A stretch of 64,000 nt of DNA from Anaerolineales bacterium. GTDB lineage: Bacteria > Chloroflexota > Anaerolineae > 4572-78 > J111. Below are positions 1 through 9,187 of the stretch, piece by piece; the first letter of the stretch is position 1; the number at the start of each line of letters is the position of its first letter. The notes under the pieces were generated by a model that had not been told where the DNA came from, did not search any database, and saw only the letters and a list, made by a program, of their open reading frames with translations. The translations under genes and the position numbers were made by a program. The stretch covers positions 1-64,000 of the forward strand of contig JABTUW010000006.1 in assembly GCA_015075185.1 (NCBI GenBank). The letters are read 5' to 3'.

Positions 1-38
1 CGACCTTGAACATGCCTTGAGAACGCCGGTCCATGTTA

Positions 39-67
39 TTGACAAAGGTTTGGTAATCGTTTACAAT
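39..67 (+). promoter_or_regulatory. sigma70-type promoter with LacI-family operator
   Basis: TTGACA at 39-44 and TACAAT at 62-67 are separated by 17 nt. Between and overlapping them at 53-64 is gtaatcgtttac, which fits the AANCGNTT core of LacI/CcpA-type operators and has symmetric outer quartets (gtaa/ttac). The position suggests that the downstream LacI-type regulator represses its own gene. The boxes are seen directly; autoregulation is inferred. Confidence 0.65.
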
Positions 68-127
68 ATCAATAGATTACAGTCTGTTTTTTAGCAGGAA
101 TAAATCAAGCCGGGAGTCTATTCACCT

Positions 128-1132
128 ATGATCAGTATCAAGGAAGTTGCCGACGCCGCCGGAGTCTCGACGGCAACGGTCTCGCGGGTGTTGGCGGACA
201 AGCCCCATGTCCGGCCCGAAATTCGTGAACGCGTTTTGGCCGTTGTGGAAACGCTGAATTACCGCCCCAATCGGGTGGCGCGCAGTTTAAGAGCGCAAAA
301 GTCACACACGATCGGTTTGATCATGGCCGATATTCAAAATCGTTTCTTTACCTCGGTCAGCCGCGCCGTGGAGGATATGGCCTACGAGCACGGCCTGAGC
401 GTCTTTTTGTGCAATACCGATGAAAACCCGGACAAGGAAGCCATGTACCTCGACCTCATGCGGGATGAAAACGTGGCCGGGGTGATCTTAGCGCCGACGG
501 GCCAAACCGCCGACTCCTTTGCCGCCAGGGTCAAGCTCGATATCCCGATAGTGGTCATTGATCGGCGGGTGCGGGGCGTGGAGGTGGACAGCGTCCTCAT
601 TGACAATGTTGAGGCGGCCTGCAAAATTGTTGAGCACCTGCTTGACGATGGTCATCGGCGCATTGGGGCCTTGTTCGGCCTGGGCAGCACCACCGGACGC
701 GAACGGCGCGAGGGCTTTTTGCAGGCGTTTAAGGCCCGCGGCCTTAAACCGGCGCTGGAGCTGCTCAGCTACATTGATGTTAGAGAAGAGGAGGGCTATA
801 AAGCGACCCAACAGTTATTGGGTTTACCTGAACCGCCGGAGGCCATTTTGGCCAGCAACGGCCTGATGGCCGTAGGCGCTTTCCGCGCGATTCGGGAGAA
901 CAAGCTGTCCATTCCCGACCAGATTGCCTTTGCCAGTTTTGACCGGACCACCTGGAGTTCTCTGGTTGAACCGGCCATTACCCTGATTGAGCAGCCCACT
1001 TACGAGATTGGCCAAACGGCCACGGAACTCCTGCTCAAACGGCTTGAAGAGCCGGCCCGCCCCACCCGCGAGGTCATTCTTAAAGGCAAGTTAATTGTCC
1101 GGCAGTCTTGCGCCAGGCACAACGGAAGCTAG
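128..1132 (+). CDS. LacI/PurR-family transcriptional regulator
   Basis: This is a full-length (334 aa) LacI-family repressor. Residues 2-50 form the N-terminal helix-turn-helix and hinge (IKEVADAAGVSTATVSRVL, then YRPNRVARSLR). The rest is a periplasmic-binding-protein-like effector domain beginning IGLIMADIQNRFFTSV. The ligand, probably a sugar or nucleoside, cannot be told from sequence. The ATG at 128 gives the canonical start directly before the HTH, although the Shine-Dalgarno (gggag) is distant. No transport or catabolic gene follows on this strand, so the target genes probably lie upstream of the window. A promoter with an overlapping operator lies just before it. Confidence 0.93.
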   Translation: MISIKEVADAAGVSTATVSRVLADKPHVRPEIRERVLAVVETLNYRPNRVARSLRAQKSHTIGLIMADIQNRFFTSVSRAVEDMAYEHGLSVFLCNTDENPDKEAMYLDLMRDENVAGVILAPTGQTADSFAARVKLDIPIVVIDRRVRGVEVDSVLIDNVEAACKIVEHLLDDGHRRIGALFGLGSTTGRERREGFLQAFKARGLKPALELLSYIDVREEEGYKATQQLLGLPEPPEAILASNGLMAVGAFRAIRENKLSIPDQIAFASFDRTTWSSLVEPAITLIEQPTYEIGQTATELLLKRLEEPARPTREVILKGKLIVRQSCARHNGS

Positions 1133-1175
1133 ACCCAATACTTTTCAAATAACGCTTTCTGGACATGGAGGAGCG

Positions 1176-1222
1176 GAGCATCCTCAGATGCGGAGCAGCC
1201 CCGTTCGCATCTGAGGATGCTC
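1176..1222. repeat. 17-bp perfect inverted repeat downstream of the lacI-type gene
   Basis: The arms gagcatcctcagatgcg (1176-1192) and its exact reverse complement (1206-1222) enclose a 13-nt loop. Flanking bases (ggagg / cctc) extend the pairing with mismatches. There is no T-tract, so it is not a classical terminator. It resembles the other palindromic elements that occupy gaps in this window. Confidence 0.8.
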
Positions 1223-1278
1223 ACTCCTCAAACATGTCATTTCGTTACCCTACACCTACCTGAAAGTGGCAAAATATG

Positions 1279-1344
1279 GACAGGATTTACAAGATTAACA
1301 GGATAATTTTCAGTAAAAATCTTGTAAATCCTGTTAATCCTGTC
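1279..1344. repeat. word-tandem inverted repeat
   Basis: Each arm is made of the same short words (acaggatt, tacaagatt, aacaggat) in a permuted order, separated by an AT-rich loop, so the two arms pair in more than one register. A related word-built repeat is at 43296-43370. The gap 1133-1399 holds this and the preceding palindrome and no gene. Confidence 0.75.
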
Positions 1345-1399
1345 TAATCTTTTGGGTTGAATTTGCCTTGTGTAGAGTAACGAATAACCTGCTCTGACT

Positions 1400-2371
1400 T
1401 TACGGTAGGGTGATCCGTAGAATATCAAATTGTCCGTCAGGATTGATGACCCGCAAGTCATGGGGGCCGCTCGGCAACTCGTCGCCAGAGGGAAGTTTGG
1501 CTTCAAAGCTGGTGCTCGATCTCAGTTGGCCGAGCACAAGTTGAATCGCACCAGTGCCTCCTCTCAGTTCCACCCTAAAATCATCCTCGTCGGGCCTGAA
1601 ATTCCGACCCGTGACAAAAAGCGTTTTGCGGTCAACCGACGGATCGGCGGTAAAAATTTCCGGGGCGCGGGGGGTCGGCGTAGGCGTGCCGGTTAAAGTG
1701 GGAGTAGCCGTAGGGGTGGTGGGCGTATTGGTCGGGGTGACGCTGGGGGTAGGGGGCGTAAACGGCAAATAGATAGTTTGCCCCGGCTGAAGGGTCAAAT
1801 TGGTGAGACAGTTCACCTGCTGCAAGTCATAAACACTAACGCCGGTTCGCTCTGCCAGTGAATTCATGGTATCGCCGACTTGCGCAACATAAGTCGTCCA
1901 GCCTGAGGGGACCTGGCAAACACCTACCGTTCCAGCCGAGGGAGCGACCGGCGACTCCAGCGAAGCCGGCAAAGGCGTCGGCGTAACGATGACGATGATG
2001 GGGGTCGGGGTAAAAGCCGGTGTTGGCGGAGGCGGCAGCGGGGTATTTGTCGCCGGTGGGGGAGGCGGCAGGGTATCGGTTGGAGCCTGGGTCGGCACTT
2101 GGGTTGGCACGGGGGAGGGCGATGGACTCGGCGTGGCGGAGGGCGTGTTCGTCGGGAGCGAGAGTGGCGTAGATGTTAGCGAGGGAGCTATCGCTGCCAC
2201 CGTTGGGGTGGAGATAGGCGTCCCGCTGACGGAACTCTCCGGGTTGCGTACCGCTAAAAGAATAGCGGCCACCACGGTGAGCGCCACTACAATTAATGTC
2301 CCCACGGCAATGAGCAGACGCTGGACAGGTGAGGCCGAACTGCCATTCGATGAAGGTTCTGGAAAAGACAC
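1400..2371 (-). CDS. membrane-anchored LysM-domain surface protein
   Basis: The 323-aa protein has a short cytoplasmic N-terminus, one membrane segment at about residues 19-41, a Pro/Thr/Ser-rich spacer to about residue 150, a single LysM module (about 155-205, YVAQVGDTMNSLAERTG through PGQTIYLP), a second TP-rich linker, and a C-terminal domain of about 85 residues that reads like an IPT/TIG-type beta sandwich (ending PSGPHDLRVINPDGQF). LysM modules bind peptidoglycan or similar glycans, so a cell-envelope role is likely. The GTG at 2371 is chosen because TAAGG lies 7-10 nt upstream. The exact function is unknown. Confidence 0.82.
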   Translation of the reverse strand: MSFPEPSSNGSSASPVQRLLIAVGTLIVVALTVVAAILLAVRNPESSVSGTPISTPTVAAIAPSLTSTPLSLPTNTPSATPSPSPSPVPTQVPTQAPTDTLPPPPPATNTPLPPPPTPAFTPTPIIVIVTPTPLPASLESPVAPSAGTVGVCQVPSGWTTYVAQVGDTMNSLAERTGVSVYDLQQVNCLTNLTLQPGQTIYLPFTPPTPSVTPTNTPTTPTATPTLTGTPTPTPRAPEIFTADPSVDRKTLFVTGRNFRPDEDDFRVELRGGTGAIQLVLGQLRSSTSFEAKLPSGDELPSGPHDLRVINPDGQFDILRITLP

Positions 2372-2409
2372 GGTTTTTACCTTAGTCCTTAATTATTTTA
2401 TACCTATGC

Positions 2410-5280
2410 TTAAAACGAGTCCGATTGATCGGAATTCAGGTCAAGGGGAGGAATGTCTACTTCCAACCAGGGATCGTTAAATTGGTTGCTGATAGGTAAG
2501 ATGAAGTGAAAGGTAGAACCCTCTCCGATTTCGCTTTCTACCCAGACTCGCCCACCGTGAGCCTCAATCAGCGATTTGACAATTGCCAGGCCCACCCCAG
2601 TTTCACCCAGCCCTTCAATGAGGGGACGTTCAGCCCGGTAGAATCTTTCAAACACCCGTTCCAGATCCTTTTCGGCAACACCCCCCCCGGAGTCACGGAT
2701 GGAGACTTTGAGAAAGGAAGGACCTTCTTCCTGGGGAGAGGGGGCGCTGCTTTCAATTGAGGTAGATATATCAATCGCTCTACCGGCTGGTGTTGATTTA
2801 ATGGCATTGCTCAACAAATTACTCATTATCTGCCGCATCGAATCCGGGTCTGCTGCTATCGGGGGCATATCTTCCAGCAGATTCATGGTCAGCGTAATCT
2901 CATTTTCTTCAAGCTGGGCTCTGGCCCCAATAATCGTGTCCTCAATTACTTCGGCCATATCCACAATGCCGGGCCGGATTTCCAATTGACCGGCATCTAT
3001 GGCGGTGACGCCAATCAGATCATTCAGCATACTGCCCATGCGCTCGATGTTAGCCTTGATCCGCTGCAAAAACTTGCGCTGCATCTCGCCAATCATGCCC
3101 ACCGACTCGCCCAGCAATAAATCGGTATAGCCGGTGATAGAGGTCATCGGGGTGCGCAACTCCTGGGAAAGCGAAGCCACGAACTCGTTGTGGGCCTGCT
3201 GGCTTTCCGCTTCGGCAGTAATGTCGTACAAGATAGTGACTGTGCCTTCACGCCCATTGCCATCAGAAGAGGCCATGGGGCTGATGGTAGCCCGCAGCAC
3301 GTTGTCGCCCACTTTCAAGGTGGTTGAAACCATCGGTTCGTTCCTGGATCTGAGCTGTTCCAGAGCCTTCTGCCAGCGCTCATCCTCAAAAATCGAAGCC
3401 AGCTCGCTGCCGATCAAGTTGTTATTGGGCCGGACCAACAGTTGGCTGGCGACGGCATTGACCCGGTTGATCTTGTAGTTGGCATCGCCGATGATGACCC
3501 CACAGCTCAAATCTTCCAACTCGGCGCTCACTTCGGCGCTGGATAGAGCCGCCGGCACCGGCGCAGCTTGTTGGGTAGCCGTGCGGGCAGTCTTTAATGC
3601 GCGAGCCAGTTTGCGAGCGCGGTCATTCGCGGCAATTAACGCCTCTTTGGCGTGGACTGCCTCCACTGCTTCCTGCTCTAGCTGCTCGATCTTTTCCTGG
3701 AGAACCTGTTGTTCAGCCTCCATCTCCGCCAGACGTTTTTTCTGAGTTTCAGTCTCCACGGAGAGGGCAGCCACTTGCTTGTCTTTCTGCCCCGCTTTTT
3801 CAACCTCGACTTTAGCCCGTTCGATGGCCTTCTCCAGCTTGGTAGCGCGCTCGCGGGCCTGGCGTAAGGCTTCTTCATTGACTTTCTCAGCTTTTTCATA
3901 CTCATAGAGACGCTGAGCAAAAAGAGCTACTTCTTCGCGGCTCTTTTTGAGTTCGGTTTCCATAGCTGCCCGGCGCTTACCCGATTCTAATTCCTGGTTG
4001 CGCAGGGTCCAGGCAAGTTGTTGGGCTTTGGCCGACACGCCGGCATATTCCCTGGCATGCTTAATGGATACAGAAATTTGATCGGCCAGAGTTTTGCAGA
4101 GTTGGGCTTCGGTGGCGGTGAAAACACGCTTGGAGTTGGCATTACCCAGAATCAACACGCCCAACGGCTCACTATTCTGCTGCAACAACGGCTGGATAAT
4201 CAACGGGCCGACATCGTGCGCGCCCATCAAGGTAAAGAGGATGCGAATCTGGTTGTTATCCTGGTACTCGTCAATTTGAACCTGATATTTGCGCTTAAGG
4301 GCATGTTTGATCGCTTGCTGGTCGTTCAGGGGAAAAGTGACCGACTCGCCCCGGCCTTTACGGCTTGGATTGTAGATCGAAACCAGGCGAAGCTGTGAGA
4401 GATCATCAGAATTATCTTCTGGGAGGGCGATAGCGCATTGATCGGCCGCAATCGCATCGGCCACGCTGCGGGTAGCCCCATCCAACAAATGGGACAAGTC
4501 AAGCGAGGACGTAATTTCGCGGGTCGCTTCAAAAAGGCTGATCAACCCTTTGATTTGATCCAGCGAGATTTGGCTTAAATTCTGAAATTCTTCGGTTCGC
4601 GCCCGCAGCGATTGAATCGCGCCCTGGTACACAGCCACGGCAAAGACCGGATAGACAAACATTTCTACCAGACGAACCCAAATCGGGTTGTGCGGCAGGG
4701 GATACCTGGAGAGAAAGAAAAGATGCAGAACCAGGCCGGCCGTCAGCGCGCCAAAACTGGAGAGGGCATAAGCTCGTTCGTCGTCCAGTTTCGAGGCGCA
4801 GTTGACCGCCCCAAACAGGGCCAGCAAAATCTGCCAGCCGACAAAGTAAAGCTCCCAGCCGGTCCGGTTGAAATCAGTTCCTCGCCAGAATGAAGCCGCC
4901 AGAAAGAAAAAGATGAAGGCAAAGGTGGTATTGATAGCCAGCAAGACCGTACCACTGAACCCTCTTTCGCGCATAAACGGGGTAAAGCCCCAGACCAAAA
5001 ACCCCAAACTGGCTACACCGACCGCTCGCTCAAAAGGAGGCAGCCAGAAGTTGGCAATCTCGGCTGAACTGCGTCCCATCAGCGCCAACACAAAGAGCAT
5101 CACCCGCAGCAAGGTTAAACTGCCAAAAACAACGGTCAGCCGGCGTGCTCTAAACGAGTCGCTGCGCTGCCACTGTCCCCAGGCAATCACCAGGGCTGCT
5201 TCGATGGCAAAAAAGGTGAACAGGTAGTAGGCTAAAGTTACCGCTGGGCTGCCAAATGCATCAAGCAGAGAGTTAAGCAC
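2410..5280 (-). CDS. membrane sensor histidine-kinase-like protein lacking the phospho-acceptor His
   Basis: The 956-aa protein has an N-terminal block of about seven hydrophobic segments (residues 12-220), a GAF domain (about 255-410), a long charged coiled coil (about 415-560), a PAS domain (about 570-690), a HisKA-like dimerisation region (about 695-765) and a HATPase_c domain (about 810-930). The HATPase N box (NLLSNAIKS) and G boxes (DSGGG, GVGLAI) are intact. In the H box the expected SHELRTP reads SQELRTP, with Gln at residue 706 (codon at 3163-3165 is CAG). It may therefore be a pseudokinase, a phosphatase, or phosphorylate elsewhere. The start is GTG with AGGA 8 nt upstream. No response regulator is adjacent. 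Confidence 0.85.
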   Translation of the reverse strand: MLNSLLDAFGSPAVTLAYYLFTFFAIEAALVIAWGQWQRSDSFRARRLTVVFGSLTLLRVMLFVLALMGRSSAEIANFWLPPFERAVGVASLGFLVWGFTPFMRERGFSGTVLLAINTTFAFIFFFLAASFWRGTDFNRTGWELYFVGWQILLALFGAVNCASKLDDERAYALSSFGALTAGLVLHLFFLSRYPLPHNPIWVRLVEMFVYPVFAVAVYQGAIQSLRARTEEFQNLSQISLDQIKGLISLFEATREITSSLDLSHLLDGATRSVADAIAADQCAIALPEDNSDDLSQLRLVSIYNPSRKGRGESVTFPLNDQQAIKHALKRKYQVQIDEYQDNNQIRILFTLMGAHDVGPLIIQPLLQQNSEPLGVLILGNANSKRVFTATEAQLCKTLADQISVSIKHAREYAGVSAKAQQLAWTLRNQELESGKRRAAMETELKKSREEVALFAQRLYEYEKAEKVNEEALRQARERATKLEKAIERAKVEVEKAGQKDKQVAALSVETETQKKRLAEMEAEQQVLQEKIEQLEQEAVEAVHAKEALIAANDRARKLARALKTARTATQQAAPVPAALSSAEVSAELEDLSCGVIIGDANYKINRVNAVASQLLVRPNNNLIGSELASIFEDERWQKALEQLRSRNEPMVSTTLKVGDNVLRATISPMASSDGNGREGTVTILYDITAEAESQQAHNEFVASLSQELRTPMTSITGYTDLLLGESVGMIGEMQRKFLQRIKANIERMGSMLNDLIGVTAIDAGQLEIRPGIVDMAEVIEDTIIGARAQLEENEITLTMNLLEDMPPIAADPDSMRQIMSNLLSNAIKSTPAGRAIDISTSIESSAPSPQEEGPSFLKVSIRDSGGGVAEKDLERVFERFYRAERPLIEGLGETGVGLAIVKSLIEAHGGRVWVESEIGEGSTFHFILPISNQFNDPWLEVDIPPLDLNSDQSDSF

Positions 5281-5432
5281 AGTGAGTATCCTGCTGAATT
5301 AGATCCGAATTTGGTTTAACAGAGAGTGCCACCTTTAATTATACCATGACTGACATGGATACGACAATAAGATTTCGAGACTATAATATTGGAAGCAGGG
5401 AGGATTGGAAGGCTGGCAGAATGATCCACTTT

Positions 5433-5473
5433 TCTCTCGTTCCCACGCTTCGCGTCAGTTTAGGAACGAGAGA
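5433..5473. repeat. palindromic repeat between the transglycosylase and kinase genes
   Basis: The arms tctctcgttcc (5433-5443) and ggaacgagaga (5463-5473) pair perfectly around a GC-rich loop that can itself form acgc/gcgt. It lies downstream of the transglycosylase stop codon (minus strand), where it could end or stabilise that transcript. There is no clear T-tract. Confidence 0.7.
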
Positions 5474-5499
5474 AGGTGCGAGAAAACCCGATCTTGTTT

Positions 5500-8145
5500 T
5501 TAATCGCTGGTAGTTACTGGGGCGGGAGGACCGTACAGGCGGCGGTAAGCGGCCAAATTGACGTAGATATTCCTGATATAAACTCTGGACTCACGGTAAG
5601 GTATCCGCTCAACAAAAATATCCAGGTCATCCGAGGTTTTAATCCATTCTAAGACATTGCCCGGCCCGGCATTATAGGCAGCCAGGGCGGCAAATTGATT
5701 GCCATCGAACATCCCCAACTGCTGGCTAATATACCAGGCCCCAAATTTAACACTGATATAGGGCAGCCAGAGTTGATCCGGGTGATATTCGCGCTCAAAA
5801 GCGCTGCGCTCGGCCACATAATCCCCGGTGGCCGGCATAACCTGCATCAAGCCGCGCGCGCCGGCAATGGATTCCGCCGATTCCTCAAACAGGCTTTCCT
5901 GGCGCATAATGGCCAGCAGTAAAGCCGGGTCAACCTCGTGCTGTTCAGCCTCGATAAAAATGAGATCGTCAAATAGGATGGGATAAAAGAGGCGTTGAAT
6001 AAAAATCGGCGCATTTTCTGGATCGCTGGCGGGTGAAAGCACAATCAGGCGGGCGGCTGTCTCGATGCTCAACTTGCCCATGCGCTGATCGCGACAATAA
6101 AGGGAAAGCTGGTACATCGCCAGGGCATTATTCCACCAATCGTCCTTAACCCTGGTAAACTCGGTCAGGCTTTCAGCTCGCAGCCCCAGGTACAGTAGCA
6201 CCTCGCCTCGCCGGAAGGCGGGATCGCCTCTGATCTCATCATTGAGACTGGCTAGATTTTGGGCATCTTCCAATCCCAGCCACTCGGCCAGCCAGGTCTC
6301 CGCTTCGGCCTGTTCTTGCCTTAGTTCGCTCGGCGTCGGCAAAATGAGCGGAACGGTGTGGGGCTGCATCCCGGTCAGCAGGTCGTGCGCCCGCAGGCTG
6401 TAGTAATCGAGCGAGTTTGCGGCGATATGCTTTAACACTGCCTGGGCTTCGTCATCTCGCCCTAACACCAGGAGTGATTTGGCCTGCCAGTAGCCGCCAA
6501 AATTGGCCAGATCGCTGCTGGAAAATTTGTTTACCAAGGTAGCCCAGGGCAGGATCGCCTTTTCATAATCACCCGCCTTAAAGGCAGCGTAGCCGGCCCA
6601 ATAAAGAGCATCGTCGGCATAATCGTTGACGGGATATTTGTCAGCCAGTTCACGCAGATGGGTATAAGCTTCGTCCAGCAAATCGCCATCCAGGTCCAGG
6701 CGACCTGCCCGCCACAGCGCCTCCCCGGCCAAGGGGTGGGTCGGATTTTCGGCGGCAAAGCTCCGAAAAGCGGCCTTAGCCTGGCTCACGTTATCTTGAC
6801 CGGCCAGGGCCTTGCCGATTTCAAGATGGGCCTTGCCCCAGTTGGGGTCATTTGGATACTCGTCAATCAATCGTTGGAAGGTGTTGATAGCCGCATTATA
6901 ACGTCCCCAGCCCTGGTACGAGAGACCCAGCAGCCACAGCGCTTCAGCCGCCTTGGGGGGCCGCCCTTCTTTTTGTTTCCCCTCGTCAGCAGAAGGAAGA
7001 GGCGTGGGGAGGGGGCTTGCCTGAGTCACGATAGTGGTGGAAGTTAGACGCGCTGTTGGGGTCAGGGGAGGAGTCGGGTGGGGAGGTTCTGCGGTCACCG
7101 TATCCGTTACCGGTTCAGGTGGATTCAGATACCGTTCAAAAACGAAAGCAGCCGGCTCGTAAGCGCCGGCGTAGTAATCAACCAGGCCGCGCTGAAAATC
7201 GTCTACTGCCACACCGGCATTGACCAGCTCGACCAGAGCCAGGTAACTGTCGCGGGCCTGGGGATGGTTATTGACTGCTTCCAGGTAACGGTCGTAGGCC
7301 GCCTGGGTGTCGCCGGCCGCCAGATGCGCTTCGCCTAGCAGCCGCAGAATCTTGGCCCGATATGCCTCAATTTTGGCTACGCTCAAAATAGTCTCGTATT
7401 GGGCGATAGCTCCCGCCGGGTTATCTCGAATCAACTCGGCCTGGGCGATGCTTTCCCGCAGGTGAACTTTAAAGCTCAGATCAGTCGTCGCCTTGATGCC
7501 GGTTTCATAGGCCGCAATGGTGTCGGTGTAAGCCTGGCTGCGCAAGGCCACATCGCCGATGCGTTCATAAATATAAACGTTGGCCGGATCATCGGGGACG
7601 ATACTGCCGCGCAGGGCCACGATAGCTTCGGCAAGCTGCCCGGCCTGCTCATAGGCCAGCCCCAGATTAAATTGGGCGGCGCGGGTCAGTTCATCGCTGG
7701 GATACTGTTCGACAAACATTTTGAGGCTGGCCACAGCGGCCGAGGCATCGCCCAGTTGCAGTTCACTGCGGCCCCGCCAGTGGAGGGCCAGGCGCCGCTC
7801 GTGGGCATCCGCGCCGGGGTCAGCCAGCAAGGCATCGAATTCAAAGCGAGCGGTTTCGTAGTCGCCGTTGGCATAAGCCTGCTGCGCTTTCTCCAGGCGG
7901 TCACTGGGAATGGGGGTGGCCGTTGGGGTAGGGGTGTTGGTTGGGGTGAAGGTAGGCGTAGGGGTATCCGTCGGTATGGAGGTGGCCGTGGATGTAGGTG
8001 TAGGGGTATGAGTCAAGGTAACGGTAGGCGTGGGGGTGTCAGTTTGCCAGGAAATGAAGGAAAAACGCCGCTCGGCATCAAGCTGGCAGCCAGCCAAACT
8101 AAAAATTGTCAGCCCCAGCATGGCTAAGGTTAACTGTCGCCACAT
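5500..8145 (-). CDS. TPR-containing soluble lytic transglycosylase lipoprotein (SLT family)
   Basis: The 881-aa protein has a lipoprotein signal ending LAGC with Cys20, a Thr-Pro-rich spacer (about 35-85), and a long array of TPR-like helices (about 85-640) interrupted by a second Pro/Thr-rich, low-complexity stretch (about 345-400). A C-terminal goose-lysozyme-like SLT domain follows, with the catalytic Glu in MRQES, then GLMQVMPATG and AYNAGP. It should cleave peptidoglycan glycan strands at the cell surface. The architecture follows E. coli Slt70 (superhelical helices plus C-terminal SLT) but is longer and lipid-anchored. The ATG start gives an intact lipobox; its ribosome-binding site is weak. 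Confidence 0.88.
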   Translation of the reverse strand: MWRQLTLAMLGLTIFSLAGCQLDAERRFSFISWQTDTPTPTVTLTHTPTPTSTATSIPTDTPTPTFTPTNTPTPTATPIPSDRLEKAQQAYANGDYETARFEFDALLADPGADAHERRLALHWRGRSELQLGDASAAVASLKMFVEQYPSDELTRAAQFNLGLAYEQAGQLAEAIVALRGSIVPDDPANVYIYERIGDVALRSQAYTDTIAAYETGIKATTDLSFKVHLRESIAQAELIRDNPAGAIAQYETILSVAKIEAYRAKILRLLGEAHLAAGDTQAAYDRYLEAVNNHPQARDSYLALVELVNAGVAVDDFQRGLVDYYAGAYEPAAFVFERYLNPPEPVTDTVTAEPPHPTPPLTPTARLTSTTIVTQASPLPTPLPSADEGKQKEGRPPKAAEALWLLGLSYQGWGRYNAAINTFQRLIDEYPNDPNWGKAHLEIGKALAGQDNVSQAKAAFRSFAAENPTHPLAGEALWRAGRLDLDGDLLDEAYTHLRELADKYPVNDYADDALYWAGYAAFKAGDYEKAILPWATLVNKFSSSDLANFGGYWQAKSLLVLGRDDEAQAVLKHIAANSLDYYSLRAHDLLTGMQPHTVPLILPTPSELRQEQAEAETWLAEWLGLEDAQNLASLNDEIRGDPAFRRGEVLLYLGLRAESLTEFTRVKDDWWNNALAMYQLSLYCRDQRMGKLSIETAARLIVLSPASDPENAPIFIQRLFYPILFDDLIFIEAEQHEVDPALLLAIMRQESLFEESAESIAGARGLMQVMPATGDYVAERSAFEREYHPDQLWLPYISVKFGAWYISQQLGMFDGNQFAALAAYNAGPGNVLEWIKTSDDLDIFVERIPYRESRVYIRNIYVNLAAYRRLYGPPAPVTTSD

Positions 8146-8314
8146 AGGCAGGTATTATGCCATGAGACGGGCGAAGCGCAAAAGGCGTGAGACGTGAAGG
8201 GGAGTGTGCCAAATTTTAGGAGACGTGTCAGGTTTGATTATCAAAAAAATAGGGATACACCCGACGTGAAGCGTTCCAAAGAGAGGCTTCACCCTGAATT
8301 GTGAGGTTTTCAAT

Positions 8315-8376
8315 TTGATAAATTATTCTTCCTGGATTATAATGCGCCCAACTTGTTGGGTTGTACCAACAAGTTG
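8315..8376 (+). promoter_or_regulatory. promoter and palindromic operator of the gntR-type gene
   Basis: TTGATA (8315-8320) and a perfect TATAAT (8338-8343) are 17 nt apart. Starting 5 nt after the -10 box, caacttgttgg (8349-8359) and ccaacaagttg (8366-8376) form a perfect 11-bp inverted repeat around the expected transcription start. This geometry is typical of a repressor operator, most simply for the GntR protein encoded next. Confidence 0.75.
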
Positions 8377-8418
8377 TGCCTCACACTAGCCAACAATTTA
8401 CTACAGGCGGAAACCTTT

Positions 8419-9165
8419 ATGTCCCCGCATAATCCGCTCGATCACCGGAGTTACGTCCCGCTTTATTACCAACTGAGGGACAAGCTGCGTCTCTTGATTG
8501 ATGAAAATCTCGCTGCCGGCGACCAGATTCCCTCTGAAAACGAACTTGTCCAGCGTTATCGCGTTAGCCGTAATACCGTCCGGCTGGCGATTGAGTCTTT
8601 GATCAAAGAAGGTGTGGTCTACCGCATCCAGGGAAAGGGCACGTTTGTTTCCCCTCAACACATGCGTTATGACCTGCAAAGACTGGTCAGCTTTACCGAG
8701 GACATGCGCCGGCGAGGGCTAAAACCGGATACTCGCTTGTTGGGATTCACCCGGAAGCCGCCTCCCTTTCATGTCGCGAACCGCCTGGGTTTGCCCCCGG
8801 AAAGTGAGAGTTACGAGATCAGACGCTTGCGTCTAGCTGACGGCGAACCTATGGCTGTCAGCACGGCCTATATGCCCTGCGACCTTGTTCCCGAACTGAC
8901 GGAAGGAGACCTGGTTTCCGGTTCTGTCTTTAAGACCATCGAGGGCAGGCTCCGCTTGAAGATTGGTTATGCGGATCGAATATTAAAAGCAGCCAGCGCC
9001 GATGACGACCAGGCAGAATTATTAAAGGTCGAGCCGGGTTTCCCGTTGATGCTTGTCGAAGGCGCAACTTACCTTGATAATGAGACGCCTATTGAGTATG
9101 TGGTCATTTATTATCGCGCCGATCGTTACGATTTTGCCTACCGGGCGGTGCGCCCGCCAAAATAG
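8419..9165 (+). CDS. GntR/HutC-family transcriptional regulator (UTRA effector domain)
   Basis: The 248-aa protein has a winged-helix GntR DNA-binding domain at about residues 10-78 (YYQLRDKLRLLIDENL, SENELVQRYRVSRNTV, GKGTFV) followed by a UTRA ligand-binding domain. Such HutC-subgroup regulators respond to small metabolites. The ATG at 8419 is chosen over upstream in-frame codons because AGGCGG lies 8 nt before it and because upstream codons would overlap the operator. It heads a co-directional run of hydrolases and an amino-acid ABC transporter, with a 22-nt gap to the next gene, so it probably controls that set. Confidence 0.9.
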   Translation: MSPHNPLDHRSYVPLYYQLRDKLRLLIDENLAAGDQIPSENELVQRYRVSRNTVRLAIESLIKEGVVYRIQGKGTFVSPQHMRYDLQRLVSFTEDMRRRGLKPDTRLLGFTRKPPPFHVANRLGLPPESESYEIRRLRLADGEPMAVSTAYMPCDLVPELTEGDLVSGSVFKTIEGRLRLKIGYADRILKAASADDDQAELLKVEPGFPLMLVEGATYLDNETPIEYVVIYYRADRYDFAYRAVRPPK

Positions 9166-9187
9166 TCAACTTTGAAAGGAACCACTT

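Noticed and set aside
1989-2480. 163-aa plus-strand ORF rich in Gly and Val
   Set aside because: It is the complement of the Thr-Pro-rich linker of the LysM protein; repetitive codons keep antisense frames open.
7399-8127. 242-aa plus-strand ORF opposite the transglycosylase
   Set aside because: It has no recognisable domain and overlaps a well-supported SLT/TPR gene on the other strand.
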